Shown: piece after piece, positions 1 through 10,700 of the stretch
Layout: the number at the start of each line of letters is the position of its first letter
How positions within the stretch are numbered: position 1 is the stretch's first letter
NCBI GenBank assembly: GCA_009602725.1
Contig: WELB01000176.1
Location: 259,360-303,841, forward strand
From: Spirogloea muscicola
Taxonomy: Eukaryota; Streptophyta; Zygnematophyceae; Spirogloeales; Spirogloeaceae
Reading direction: 5' to 3'
DNA: 44,482 bases
Program-made: the position numbers and the translations under genes
Notes under the pieces: generated by a model
What the model saw: the letters and a program-made list of their open reading frames with translations, nothing else
Database searches by the model: none
What the model was told of the DNA's origin: nothing

Positions 1-2304
1 ATCTTCTTGGAGGGGGACGCTGCCGACTTCGCGGCGCTCCACCAGGTGTGCCAGCTCCTCGCCCGCGACCACGTCCCAGCCAGCATTCGGGACGTCCTGT
101 GCGCCAGTACACTGTTGGCGCTCAGCAAGGCCGGCGGAGGGGTCCGGCCCATCGCCATGGGGAGGTACTCTACCGTCTGGTGGGGCGCGTCCTCTGGCAA
201 CAGCACGCGGGGCAGGCCCAAGCACACCTGGCGCCCCAGCAGTTTGGCGCGGGGCTGCGGAGCGGCGGCGAGACGGTCGTGCACGGCGTACGGGCCACCC
301 TGGACCTGCACCCCGAGTGGGTGGCTATGGCAGTCGATGTCCGCAATGCTTTCAATAGCGTTGATTGGGACGTCATTGCGGAGGAGCTGAGAGAGGCCTT
401 CCCCAGCCTTCTACCCTTCTTCAGGCTGGGGTACGGTCAGCCAAGTGACCTGCTGTGGCGGACGGAGGGGGGAGCGGTGGAGACCCTCCACTCCACCAGG
501 GGTGCACGTCAAGGGGATCCCTCGCTGGATTCTACTACGCGCTGGCACACCATCGCGCGCTCCAGGCCACGGTCGCGGCTCACCCTGGCGTGCTGGTGCC
601 GACGTACGCAGATGATACCACTCTGGTGGGACCGCCTGCAGACGTCGTGGCAGCCTTTGCTACCCTTCGGGTGCAGCTGGGCGCGATCGGCCTCGACATC
701 AGGGCGGACAAGTGCAGTGCCTGGTCCCCCGCAGGTCCCCTGCCAGCCCACCTGGGCCTGCCCGTGGGCTGTCAGACACCGGCCGAGGGCCTCACTCTCC
801 TCGGCGTCCCCCTGGGCGCACCTGCCTTCGTGGCGGAGCAGCTGCAGGGGCGGCTGCAGGACCACCTCCGGCCGGCAGCCCGCCTGCACACGCTGAACGA
901 CATGCAGCTGGCAACCGCCCTGCTGACCCGGTGCATCGCGCAGCGGCCCCACTACCTGGCCCGCACCGTCCTTCCCTCACCGGCGGTGACGGCAGCGTAT
1001 GAGGCCTTCGACACCGGCATCATGGCAGCCGCAGCCTCCCTCGTGCAGCACCCGGCGTTCCTCACCACCCAAGCTGCGCAGCTGCAGGCCAGCCTGCCGA
1101 TCAGTCGTGGCGGCTTGGGATGCCGCTCAGTTGCCCGCGTCTGTGAGGCGGCCTTCCTGGGAAGCTGGGCGCAGGTGGCCGCCCCCATGTGTCAGAGGTT
1201 CCTCGTGCACGGACAACGCGCCCTGGAGCGGGCGGCAGCCGATGTGGAGACAGGCCAACTCCCCTTCCAAGTCGCCCTCCGCACTGCCCGCGACAGACTC
1301 CTGCAGGTCCACCCCAACATGTCCGAGCAGACTGTTCCTTTCCGACACCTCGCCCACACTCCAGACCTGCGTGCCCAGGCGTCACGGCGTTGGTCGAGAA
1401 GGCGGCCTCTGACCAGGCGGTGGAGCTTCTCCCTCCGTCTGACGTTCGCGGGCGTGCTCGGCTTCTCTCCGCCTCTTCCCCTGGGGCGGCGGCGTGGCTC
1501 CAAGCGCTCCCACTCTATGCAGCACTTACCATGCCCGATGAGGTCTACCGGACGGCGGTGCATCGGCTCTTGGGGCTCCTCCCTCCCTGCCTTACAGGGG
1601 TCACACAGTGCGAGTGCGGCGCCCGGCACGCCGACCCTGCGGAGCTGGCCGCGCACATGCTCCGTTGCGCCCACGGAGGCGAGCGGACCGCTTCCCATGA
1701 TCTTTTGCGCGATGGTATGCAGGGGGTGTTCATAGAGGCGGGCTTCGAGGTGGCGGTGGAGTGCTCCTCAGTCATGCCCATCCTGCGGGGCGAGGACGGC
1801 CGGTCGCACACCCGCCGCGCCAACCTGGTCGCTATCCTGCCCGGCGGCGGTCCCCGCATCATCGCTGATGTGGTGACAACGGACAGCTACGACTCCGGCA
1901 ACCCCACCAGGTCGGCGTCATTTGCAGGGCATGCGGTAGGCCTGGCAGCCCGGGCAAAAGAGAAAAAGTATGCCGATGACATGGTCGGTGATGAGTTCGC
2001 GGCCCTGGCGATAGATGTTCACGGGGCCTTCGGCAGCCGCTGGCTGGATCTCCTCCAGCGGCTTGCTCGTCAGGCTATTGATCGGCGGTCGGGTCCGCCC
2101 GGGGCGCTGCCCGGCTTCAACGCCGCCGGGTCGCTCGCCCAGGTCTTTCGCATGCGCTTGGCGGTATCGTTTAAGCGATCCATTGCCCACGCTGTCCACA
2201 CGCGCGCAGGACGCGCTCTGGCCGCCGCCTCCGTGTCTCGGCGGAGTGCCTCCTTCCCTGCCTCTAGCTACTCGGACCTGATGTTGCTCACTCGCGGGTA
2301 CTGA
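1..2304 (+). pseudogene. LINE reverse transcriptase with zinc knuckle and restriction-like endonuclease, 5' end outside window, frameshifted
   Basis: This is the 3' part of a non-LTR retrotransposon polyprotein. Reverse-transcriptase motifs are read in order: a GGGVRPIAMG block near 135-160, the motif-A segment AVDVRNAFNSVDW (about 328-366), the GARQGDP block (about 502-522) and YADDT (about 604-618). After a thumb-like region come a CxC-x13-H-x4-C knuckle starting at 1609 and an endonuclease-like core with RRANLVAILP and ADVVTTD (about 1813-1890). The ORF ends SYSDLMLLTRGY-stop at 2304. The frame changes three times, near 155-180, 515-525 and about 1385. Every change is in the same direction and equals loss of one base, so this copy cannot make the protein as written. 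RT plus CCHC plus restriction-like endonuclease is the layout of RLE-type LINEs; which clade it belongs to is not certain. The C-terminal 100 residues recur through the window as truncated copies. Confidence 0.85.
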
Positions 2305-3130
2305 GCTTCCCTAGTATGTTGTCGTGATTGGTAGAGGAGAGGAGTCCTTCCTCGGCATCTCATTCTTCGGCTTTGGACACTGTCCATTCTTTTTGGGCTG
2401 GCTTTGCCAGCCCCTCTTTCTCTATGGGCGAGCCTTCTTTCTCCTCTGTATGGGCGAGCTCTTCCTTTTTTGGGCTGGTTTTTTCAGCCCCTCTCCTCAA
2501 TGGGCGAGCCCTTTCGTCAACGCTGCTGGGTCGCTTGCCCAGGTATTCCACAGCGGCTGTCTGTCTCCTTCCAAAATTTTCCTGGCTCACGCAGTGCACT
2601 TGCGGGCAGGCCACGCTATGACTTCTGCTTCTGGGTCTCGTGGGGTGCCTCTTTTCCATTGTCCATTGTTTTTTGGCTGGCTTTGCCAGCCCCTCTTCTC
2701 TATGGGCGCGCACTTTCTTCTTCTTTTCCAGCTGCGACTTGCTGCTGCTAACTCGGAGTTACTAAGCTCCCCTCCGCTGTAGTCTCTTGCATAGCTGTGT
2801 GGTTTAGGCACCTTTCGGCCCTTTGGACCTTGTCAATTCTTTCTGAGCTGGCTTTTGACAGCCCCTGCCTTGAACTGAAAGAGCTGTTGTGATTAGACGC
2901 AGGCGCGGGTGGGCGCATGGGCGTGCAAGAGGGTGAAGCTTGCGAAGCGGACTGCTTGGCAGGCTACTAAGTAGAGGTTACTATAACTTTCTGGTAGTCC
3001 TTGCTGAATTCTGTCTTTCAGCAATTTTCGGCCCCTTCGGACCTTCTCAACTCCTTTCAGGCTGGCTTTTCACAGCCTTCGCCCCCCTTCGGGCGATCCA
3101 TCCTATTCTGGCGGAGCGGTAGTCCAAAGA
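2305..3130 (+). mobile_element. Concatenated LINE 3' ends (3'UTR, hairpins and ORF stubs in series)
   Basis: After the stop at 2304 the 3'UTR runs into a hairpin at 2395-2413, a second at 2472-2490, and a decayed C-terminal stub at about 2510-2650 still readable as NAAGSLAQVF, LAHAVHLRAG and SGSRG. A third hairpin follows at 2675-2691, then a minimal stub DLLLLTRSY-stop at 2736-2765. Another 3'UTR carries hairpins near 2845-2864 and 3060-3077. Downstream of the first three hairpins lies a form of the same sequence, TATGGGCGAGC or close variants, and the next copy starts there at a different 5' truncation point. The three joined copies are therefore separate events or template switches and not a simple tandem duplication. 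No intact gene is present. Confidence 0.8.
2395..2413 (+). repeat. Perfect LINE 3'UTR hairpin, type A
   Basis: GGGCTGGC-TTT-GCCAGCCC, an exact 8-bp stem with a 3-nt loop. It follows TGTCCATTCTTTTT and precedes CTCTTTCTCTATGGGCGAGC. Identical hairpins lie at 32716-32734 (minus strand) and 43413-43431. Confidence 0.9.
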
Positions 3131-3187
3131 CTGGGGCAAAATTCACATAAAGCAAAGCCCTCGACTGAGAAGAAAGAATGCGGGTGT

Positions 3188-3660
3188 TGATTTTAAATGA
3201 GCGGCTGTGAAAGCCAAAAAAGAAGCAGCTCTTCTAAAGGGGCGGAGGGCTGTGATGATCCAGCCCACAGAGTAATTAACAAGAGCAGTAGAGAGGCTAA
3301 GGTAAGGGTGAAAGCACAGCTGAAGACAAAATGAAACCGCTCTTCCAGTAACAGGCAAAGGCTGTGAGAGGCCAGCCCATTGAAATTGAACGAAGTCCGA
3401 ATTTCGTGTATGCGAAACAAACGAAGGCCAAATGGCCAAGTACAAAGGCAAGCACATCTAAGACCTACATAACCTACAGCAGAATGACCCGAAAGGGCCG
3501 GAAGGAACAAAACTTTGAGACTTCTGTTTGTGGCATCTGCGTGAGTACTAAAGGGGGACTTCAGTATCCACGAGTGAGCACGTACAACTTTGACAAACCT
3601 GGGGAAGAAGAAGCATCTGTGCAAAATGGGGCGAGGACTGTCAAGGGCCAGCCACAAGAC
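3188..3660 (-). mobile_element. LINE 3' remnants, antisense
   Basis: Read on the minus strand, a terminal stub KLYVLTRGY-stop ends at 3561. It is followed by a 3'UTR with a block around 3409-3490 that pairs GGCCATTTGGCC with TTCGTTTG. Hairpins of the GGGCTGGC type lie near 3358-3378 and about 3188-3205, with a related one at 3631-3655. The 3409-3490 block is nearly identical to 5838-5920, so the two are copies of one 3'UTR. No coding gene is seen here. Confidence 0.7.
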
Positions 3661-4259
3661 AATGACTAGGTTTCTTAGGAGGGGCAAATGACACAAGCAG
3701 AAAGAGCTCATAGCAGCATGGCTGTGATCCACAAGCCCCATAGATGAGCGAAGGTACGCAGTGCGCACGAAATGAATGGGATGCCAAATTGAGCCAATAC
3801 ACTATTACATGGAGAACTGCCAGAAGTATTTCGATTGTGGAGCTACCCTGAGTACTGTGCCTTTGCAGGGGCAGGACGGCGGCGGCAGAAGAGGACCCCG
3901 CAGCAAGCTAGCAAGCCGCTGTCAATAGACCAATACAAGAGAAGTTCCTCCTACGGGGATACTGCTGTTGCAGTAGACACGAGGAAGCAGCCTGAGGTCA
4001 GGCAGACAGGTCCAGGAAAAGGAAGAAAGCTCCCACTTGATAAAGAGGGACCAAGGCTCTGGATTGCCCTGCCCCAGGATCAGAGGAACTCCAGGACGCA
4101 AACGTCAAGGCCTCGCCCAAGCGGACTAGATGGAGGTCGCATATCTTGTGCAGCTTCATGCGGCTGATTTGAGCCGCCATTGTCGCATGAGTAGTTGTAG
4201 ACCCAGCCGCCGGCAACAGTGGGATGCGCCGGGCCTGAGCGATGCGGGCTTGAGCTGCT
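3661..4259. other. Intergenic, no recognised gene
   Basis: A 110-codon open frame at 3835-4167 (+) is rich in Arg, Gln and Ser. It has no recognisable domain, no splice context and no repeat support. I see no other structure in this stretch. Confidence 0.4.
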
Positions 4260-4292
4260 CAAATTCCTCTGAGGAAACCTCAGAGGAATTTG
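4260..4292. repeat. Perfect 15-bp inverted repeat, 3-nt loop
   Basis: CAAATTCCTCTGAGG-AAA-CCTCAGAGGAATTTG reads as an exact stem. It resembles neither the LINE hairpin nor a transposon end found elsewhere in the window. It could be a regulatory hairpin or a chance or replication-generated palindrome; no adjacent gene assigns it a role. Confidence 0.8.
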
Positions 4293-5729
4293 TCACTTCC
4301 TGTTGCAGCCATGTTTTTGCACTGACTGAGCAGTCTCACACAATCTTAAGCAAGGGGTTGGCGTAACGTCGTTGTGCAGTGACATAGAGTCCATTCAGTT
4401 TAGTAAAGCAAGCCATTGTGAAGCAAGACACACAAACAAACAGTATGTTACCAATCAAGATTGGCCCTGGATCACAAGACATCTTCAAGAAAGTCGAGAC
4501 CAAGAACGCCCGTTGGAAGGGACTTGTGACAAGAAAGAACAGTATTGCGCCCTGAAGACGGTTCTTTGTCACAACAACAGTATCCATTGCGCGGTTTATT
4601 ATCAGTGATTATATCAATGGCAGAATACAATATGCCAACATTGACAGATTCCACTGAATGCTGCCACAACGTGCACCAATGCACCCTCACAACCATGCAC
4701 GCGGCGACCAGATTGAGCCTCAGGGCTAGAGCCTCCGGAGACAATGATTGCGAGATGCTAATTAAAGCTAAAGCACGAGCTTGTCTTGCACATGCGCCGG
4801 TCTATGTGCCGGTAAAGGATGCCTATCCAGGAGAGGCTTACTGGCATTCGATCAGCCTTGTGCCAAGAGGGCACAAGGCGGACTAAGCGCTAGAGGACTT
4901 AATCCCAAAACCTCACCGCGGTAAGACTTCGTGCCTCACTGCGATGAACTTCATGCCTCACCGCGCGAAATTCGTGCCTGACCACGGTAGGACTTCGTGG
5001 ACCGGGACGAAGACGGGCGCATGCATGAGACAAGCTCGTGCTCTTCACTGGAGTAGCATAATCCGCCAACCACTGTCTTCAAACCTCACGGTTGGACTCC
5101 GTTCACTTGGACCTCTCCTGACATTCTGAACGTGCAATACTTGAGCTGCTTTTAAAACACAGCGAAACCCTAGGCCCTCCATGCTCATACACACTCCGCA
5201 GTGGACCACTTGGCCTATAAACCTCGGCCGTTCTATCTGCCCTTTTTCTTCTTCATCTTTCCATATATCTGCTTTAGGACCTTGCACAGTTTCTCTGGCC
5301 TGGACTTCTCGCCCCTTGTTGGACTTGTACATGCCATTCCATTTGGGCTGGGCATTCACAGCCATCGCCCCCTTTGAAGCTTCTTCTCCTTGGGAGCGCG
5401 CTCAAAAAGCACTTGATCTGCGTATGCCGCTCGTTGAGCAGCGCAGGTGGTGGAATGACTCAGTCACAAAACGCTATCATGGGAGGCGAATAGTGTGCTC
5501 AGACCCGACCGGCCTTGTTATCTGGAAGTATTTGTGCTCGCAGCTATCTTGACACGACCGAGTACGAGTTTGATCAGTAGAGTACGAATACGAGTTCGAG
5601 TAAAGCCACCTCTGCACATGAGAGACCAATGAGCCAAACAACCATGTACATAGCACAACAGCCGGCAGTTGCTGCGGCTCGCAGTGTCGAGAGCTGTGTG
5701 GAAATGTAAGCGCGGCCTGATTGACTGGT
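4293..5729. other. Intergenic with degenerate repeats
   Basis: No convincing exon was found. A four-unit minisatellite lies at 4911-4999. A type-B LINE hairpin (GGGCTGGGCATTCACAGCC) lies at about 5345-5364, followed by GCCCCC and a CTTCTTCTCC tract as in other type-B copies. Confidence 0.5.
4911..4999 (+). repeat. Degenerate minisatellite, four units of 21-23 bp
   Basis: Units start at 4911, 4934, 4956 and 4977. Each begins CCTCAC or CCTGAC and ends TTCGTG or TTCATG (consensus CCTCACCGCGGTARAACTTCGTG up to indels). The units are diverged, so the array is old. No coding role is seen. Confidence 0.75.
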
Positions 5730-6260
5730 GGCTGGGAGAGGCCAGCCCAAAGGAATGGACAAGACAAGTGGAAAGGGGCAGTTGGGCAGGCATTCGCACT
5801 GCCTTGTGACACTTATTCCATTCTTGTAGGATTTTCGTGTATTTGAAACAAACGAAGGCCAAATGGCCGAGTACAAATGCAAGAACATCTAAAGACCTAC
5901 ATACTCTACAGCAGTTGACCCGCTCAGTAACCACGGTTCAAAACATAAAGGTCGGTAATCGATGCCTGAATACTAGATGTCAGATACGAAGCCCTTCTGC
6001 CACCAACTAGAGCTCGGCCAGCTTTCTGGTGCAAGGCATTAGTCTGAGCACGCTGCAAACAGGCCGTAACACGCCGTCGCAAGAAAGACAGATATGCAGC
6101 TGGCAAGCCCAACTCAGCCGGAAACACATCTGCACGACGTGTGTAGCCTAGATTGGCAATGTTTTGGAGGAGGGTGTGGAAACGAGGACCCAGACAACCA
6201 AAGACGTCGATTGCCGCTGGCAGGAGCTGATAAATTCTTGTAGGTTCCGTTCACGACCCG
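5730..6260 (-). mobile_element. Diverged LINE 3' end (C-terminal stub plus 3'UTR)
   Basis: The minus strand is open from about 6260 to a stop at 5924. It encodes AAIDVFGCLGPRF, LRRRVTACLQRAQTNALH, KAGRAL and a terminal TDLYVLNRGY. This aligns along its length with the C-terminus of the LINE ending at 2304 (LAIDVHGAFGSRW, AGRAL, LTRGY) but is strongly diverged, so it belongs to another lineage. An in-frame stop lies just upstream, so the copy is 5' truncated or decayed. Its 3'UTR carries the GGCCATTTGGCC block (5838-5900) and a hairpin at 5730-5748, both shared with other lineages in the window. Confidence 0.75.
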
Positions 6261-6299
6261 GCAGGTAACAGACAGCTCAGAATTGGGAAAGATATACAA

Positions 6300-6683
6300 A
6301 TGCCGAAAGGGCGCCTTCGCACTGGCTTCATATGTCTCGTATTTTAGGGACGTCGGTCCCAGTCAGCAATCCGAGCACGTGGGAGCCGCACGAGGGAGGG
6401 CGAGACGCCCACGTGCGCCGTCAAGCCGCCGTCAAGCTGCCGTCGGCGGGCAGGCGCGCAGACGGCGCCGCGAGGGTGAGTAGGTGGGGGGCGGCCGTCC
6501 GACGCTTTCGGTGTCGTAGCGTCGGGCGGCCTGTATAAAGCATCGGGCGCTCGCGGTCATACCACCATGTGAGCCGGGCCGCATTGTCGGCGACAGACGT
6601 CTGGGGGGCGCTACCCGTAATACCCGACGCGCGCTGCTAGCGTCGGGCGGCACTGATGGGCGGGTCACGGGGCCTCGGGCGTC
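6300..6683 (+). promoter_or_regulatory. GC-rich, promoter-like stretch with a TATA-box-like motif
   Basis: TATAAAG at 6534-6540 sits in otherwise very GC-rich DNA. The 12-mer AGCGTCGGGCGG occurs twice, just before the TATA-like motif and again near 6640. The first ATG downstream is followed directly by a stop. If this is a promoter it may drive a long 5' leader of the LRR gene that starts at 7745, or a non-coding RNA. The assignment rests on base composition and motif only. Confidence 0.3.
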
Positions 6684-6929
6684 GGCGAGAGAGAGAGGGA
6701 GAGGGTGAGAGGGGGGGAGAGAGGGGGCGAGAGAGTGGAGAGAGTGAGAAAGAGGGAGGGAGGGAGGGAGGGAGATAGAGAAAGAGTGAGAAGAGAGAGG
6801 GGGAAAGAGTGAGAGAAGAGAGAGAGAGAGAGGGAGGGGAAGAGAGAGAGAGAGTGTGAGGGGGAGGGAGGGAGGGAGAGAGGGGGAGAGGGAGAGAGGG
6901 TGAGAGGGAGAGGGGGAAGAGGGGGAGAA
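6684..6929 (+). repeat. Polypurine tract, (GA)n/(GGGA)n microsatellite
   Basis: About 246 bp of nearly uninterrupted purines on the plus strand, with only scattered T and C. It mixes GAGAGA, GGGAGGGAGGGA and GGGGAGAG blocks. Apparent minus-strand frames rich in Ser, Leu and Pro are translations of the repeat. Mirror-symmetric purine runs of this length can form triplex DNA in principle. Confidence 0.9.
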
Positions 6930-7744
6930 CCCCCCCCACATCCAGACGGATGAAACTTGAAGGCTAAACCACGAGTGAGTGGAAGGAAGTGGGTCTTGCA
7001 GCCCCGCGGGCCGAGGAGGGACGAGCGGAAGGAGACGGGAAGGCGCCCCCCAAACCCCCCCAACCAGCACAGGCTGAGCCGATCGGCAGCCCCAGCAAAG
7101 CCCTCGCCAGCCCAGCAGCAAAGCAATGCCGAGCTAGGGCCTCCCTCCTTCATCCTCCGTCCTCTCGATCAGCCTGCCGCCGTCGGACGAGCCTGCTGCT
7201 TCACAACGCAGCTGGAGGAGGCTCCTCCTCTGTCCGCCGCCGCCTGCGTCCAAGCTTGCCGAGAGGACCACCCGCGCTGGCACCAGCCGAGGTCAGCTCC
7301 CAATGTCGAACTCCAGGAGCCGCGGCCGACGTTGTGGTCTGCCCAGTCGAGTTGCCAATGCCGCTTGTGCCGTTTGCTAGCACTGCGTGCTGGAAGCGAC
7401 CCACATGCAAGCATCAGACACATTTGTGGTACCAGTCATCCCTGCCTACGCCATTCGCACAGCATCAGTGAGATGGTAGAGGCAGCGGGCGTTAATGTTG
7501 CCTAAGTACTCCAGAGGCAGGTCCACAGTCTGACCGAGCAAGTCATGGAGGAGCAGCTGAGGTCCAAACATGCGCCTTGGTCTGCCGCTTCTGGCGACAC
7601 TACTGTCCTGTTACTTGCACTGGCAATGTAGCATTTACATGAGCGTCCAAGCTCTACGGTGCAGCAGAGGTCGCACACGACTCATTGCCACCTTCATATT
7701 AAACCTGGGGCTTGCATCCGTACAGGTGGAGCAGGAAGCCTGCC
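6930..7744 (+). other. Probable 5' leader or intergenic region of the LRR-GPI gene
   Basis: GC-rich near 6950-7300 and mixed after that. A 182-codon open frame at 6957-7505 is rich in Pro, Arg, Ser and Ala, matches no family I know and overlaps other open frames of similar quality. I treat it as non-coding. A 5'UTR exon cannot be ruled out. Confidence 0.35.
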
Positions 7745-10700
7745 ATGGGTGGCGCAAGGGCAGCGCTTTTCCTCCTTGTGGCGGCGGTGCTGTGCATTCA
7801 AGCGGCCGCCGTGACCGACCCTACGCAGCGTGAGTGTTGGGACAGCAGGGACCCTCACAATCTCGTCTTCGGGCCACGGTGGTCTCGCTGCTCCATCTGC
7901 TGCACACGACGGCCTTGCTGACCCTGAGCTGGCCGCTACACAGCTCCCGGGCCTGACGAGTCTGTTGCATCTGAGAGTCTGCAGAGCAAGCGCTGATTGA
8001 CTTCAAGAACAAGGTGGTGAACAAGACCCGGATAGAGAGCTGGAACAAGACGGGCGACGCGTGCGCTGACAAATGGGTCGGCATCACATGTGACGCAGCC
8101 AAGAGGAACATAATCGAAATGTTTGTCCCACGTTCTTTGCTCCCACTTTGTGCATTGCTAGCAGTAAGCACTACAGCTGGGTGGCCTAGCAAAGTAGCTC
8201 ACTTATCCTAGCTGGTGTTTTATCTCTCTAATTTGATGTGCCTGTGCAAACCCTGAGTACAATATGACAAGGCAGTACAGGACTTTCGTGTCAAAATACA
8301 ACTTCAGGCTTGATGCTCGTGGTGGTTCTCTGCAGAAACTTGACATTTTTCAACCTGACGGTGAACGGCATCCCAGCAACCTTGAATAACCTGATCAAAT
8401 GTCAGAACTTGTAAGTTTTCTATCTTGCAGTTGTCCACAGCACAACTGACCTTTTGTTACTACAATTTCGGACTGCCTCAGAGCTCCTCATGAGAGTTTC
8501 CAGCTTTCAAGTTGCTAATATTCGTTGCAGTTAGCGTATGCATGAAGCTGTGTATTTACGAGAAGTTTGTCTATGCCCCCAGCATGCTCAACGGAAACAT
8601 CATCAAGGGGCATCTGCCATTGCTCAACAAATGTGTCGCACTTAAGATCTTGTAAGATCAGCCCTTGTCATATACCGTGTCCATGTTACCTTGAGACGGT
8701 TTAGTCACAAGTTGTGTCAAAAAATAGGACAGATGACATTGTCTCTCAGACTGGAGGAGAAAGTGATGACGGAGAGCTGCCAGAGCAGGAGTCGTGTTGC
8801 CTTATCCTGGGTATTGCATCTGCCTAAAGCTCACTGTTCCACTTGTGATCACAGGGTCCAACACCTCTAAGCACCTGCAGATTCTGTGTTCTGACTGTGC
8901 ATGTGTAATACCAGCCGAGTAAGGGGAGGCCAACTCTCGGGCGCAATACCTGCTAACTTCCTTGCTTCAAATAGCAAGCCTGAGGTGATGTGAGTACATA
9001 TCTGCTTTACCTTTGGTACTGTCACAGGGAGCATGCTTCTGTGCTACATTCCATCCTTTGATTGGTTGTGCATTGTACCGTTCTTGTATCACTGGAGCAG
9101 TGCACCGGTCTTATTGCAGAGGAGCAGGTCTTGACTTGCTTAAGCATCTGGTGACACTGTTGTGTCCACAGAAATTTATCAAATAACCGTCTAAGCAGCC
9201 TTATCCCGAAGTCGCTCTTTCAGTTCCCCAGCCTCATGACAATGTGAGTGTACACACATAGAGCCCTCTGATGTCTGTTTGAATAGTTAGGCAGCAAAGC
9301 AGAATATAGCACATTGCAGACAAGCTACCTATTTGCAGCTCCAGACCACTGGCTTTGCTCATGCCTTCCTAATATCTCCTCTTAATACTTATGCATCCTC
9401 TAGAAGGACAATGGGGAGTCGATGTAGGTAGCCAGGTGGTCATATAAATCAAGCTTGTAAGATTGGAGACTAACAGCTTGACGATTTTGCACCAGGGACC
9501 TGTCTGGCAATCGCCTCAACGGCCAGCTCCCATCCATGAGCAAGCTGACCAAGATCACCCTCTTGTACGACGTCTGGTCTTTCTTATCTCTACATCCATA
9601 GAACTATAACATGCTCGAAGATTTTTGACTAGACTGGTGATAGTTCTCATTAGAGGGCATGACTGGCCATCTTCTGCTTTTTTCCCCAACCATCTCCGGA
9701 CAATCTTTGACAAACCATCTCTTGCTCAGTCTTGTTGGGGACAACCAGATCTCTGGCAATCTTCTGAATGATGTCAAGACTGCCAACTTGGTGAACTTGT
9801 GAGTGTCACAGATAGCATGTTTCCTGGACTAGCAGCTCATACCATCACACATGCAAATGCTTAGATCTTGTTCAAGGTACCGCTTTTGACTTATTAATGC
9901 TAGCCCAACTTTGTTGTGCAGCAATGCAAGCTACAATAGGCTCTCTGGCCAGATCCCCCTAGTGTTGACAACCAACACCCCCAATCTCGTCACACTGTGA
10001 GTCTGCTCAGAAGACTTGCCAACATACAAGCCTCTTCTGTCTTCTGCCTGACTTGGGCACACCCACTGCTCATTCTCTGGATTCGTAAACATGGCGGCCA
10101 AGAAACTGGCATGACCTAGATCGAAGCAGCACATGAGTATGACACAATCAGGCTTTTTAGCACCTGTGTTGTCAGGAACTGATATCTTGCCATACTGGTT
10201 AAATTTATCTTTGTATGTCCTGAAGGGATTTGAGCCACAACAGGCTGTCAGGAAATATCCCGCAAAATCTGTTTAAGAGCTCGAAGGTGCAGGTGCCTAT
10301 TATGATGTGAGCATTCAACACAATTGCGTCCTTCCATGATAATACAGCTCATATGTTTGAATGTGTTGGACGTCAGAACTGGAAATCGAATTTTGGTCCC
10401 TGGACAGTTATTATCAGCGACACTTTGGTCTGCGTCAATGCTTTCTGCAGGCTAGCTACTGACGATTGAGATTCTTCCATCAGATTAAGGTCTGAGTGCG
10501 CTTGGTGGCACTCCTTGCAGAGTGCTGGCAAACAACTCCCTAACAGGGAAGCTGCCAGACATCTTTGTCGCCACAATTCAAGCCCTAGACTCCGATCAAA
10601 ATCGCGTCAACAGCCTCATGTGAGAATACTTCTGTATGCAAAAAAGAACGCTTAGACCCATTTACCAAAGTTTTGGATATATACTGCAAGGATAATTTCC

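Noticed and set aside
2395-2691. GGGCTGGC hairpins as transcription terminators or CRISPR-type repeats
   Set aside because: Spacing is irregular, both strands are used, and they always sit in LINE 3'UTR context. The eukaryotic gene structure of the window argues against a prokaryotic array or terminator.
3835-4167. 110-codon plus-strand frame
   Set aside because: Composition is unremarkable, no family is recognised, and it has no splice or promoter context.
6432-7153. Long minus-strand frames rich in Ser, Leu and Pro
   Set aside because: They are translations of the polypurine tract in several frames, with no domain and no exon borders.
8750-8810. Extra LRR-like exon in the LRR-GPI gene (ELPEQESCCL)
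   Set aside because: It has AG and GT borders, but at 61 nt it breaks the phase that all other exons keep. Left as an open possibility only.
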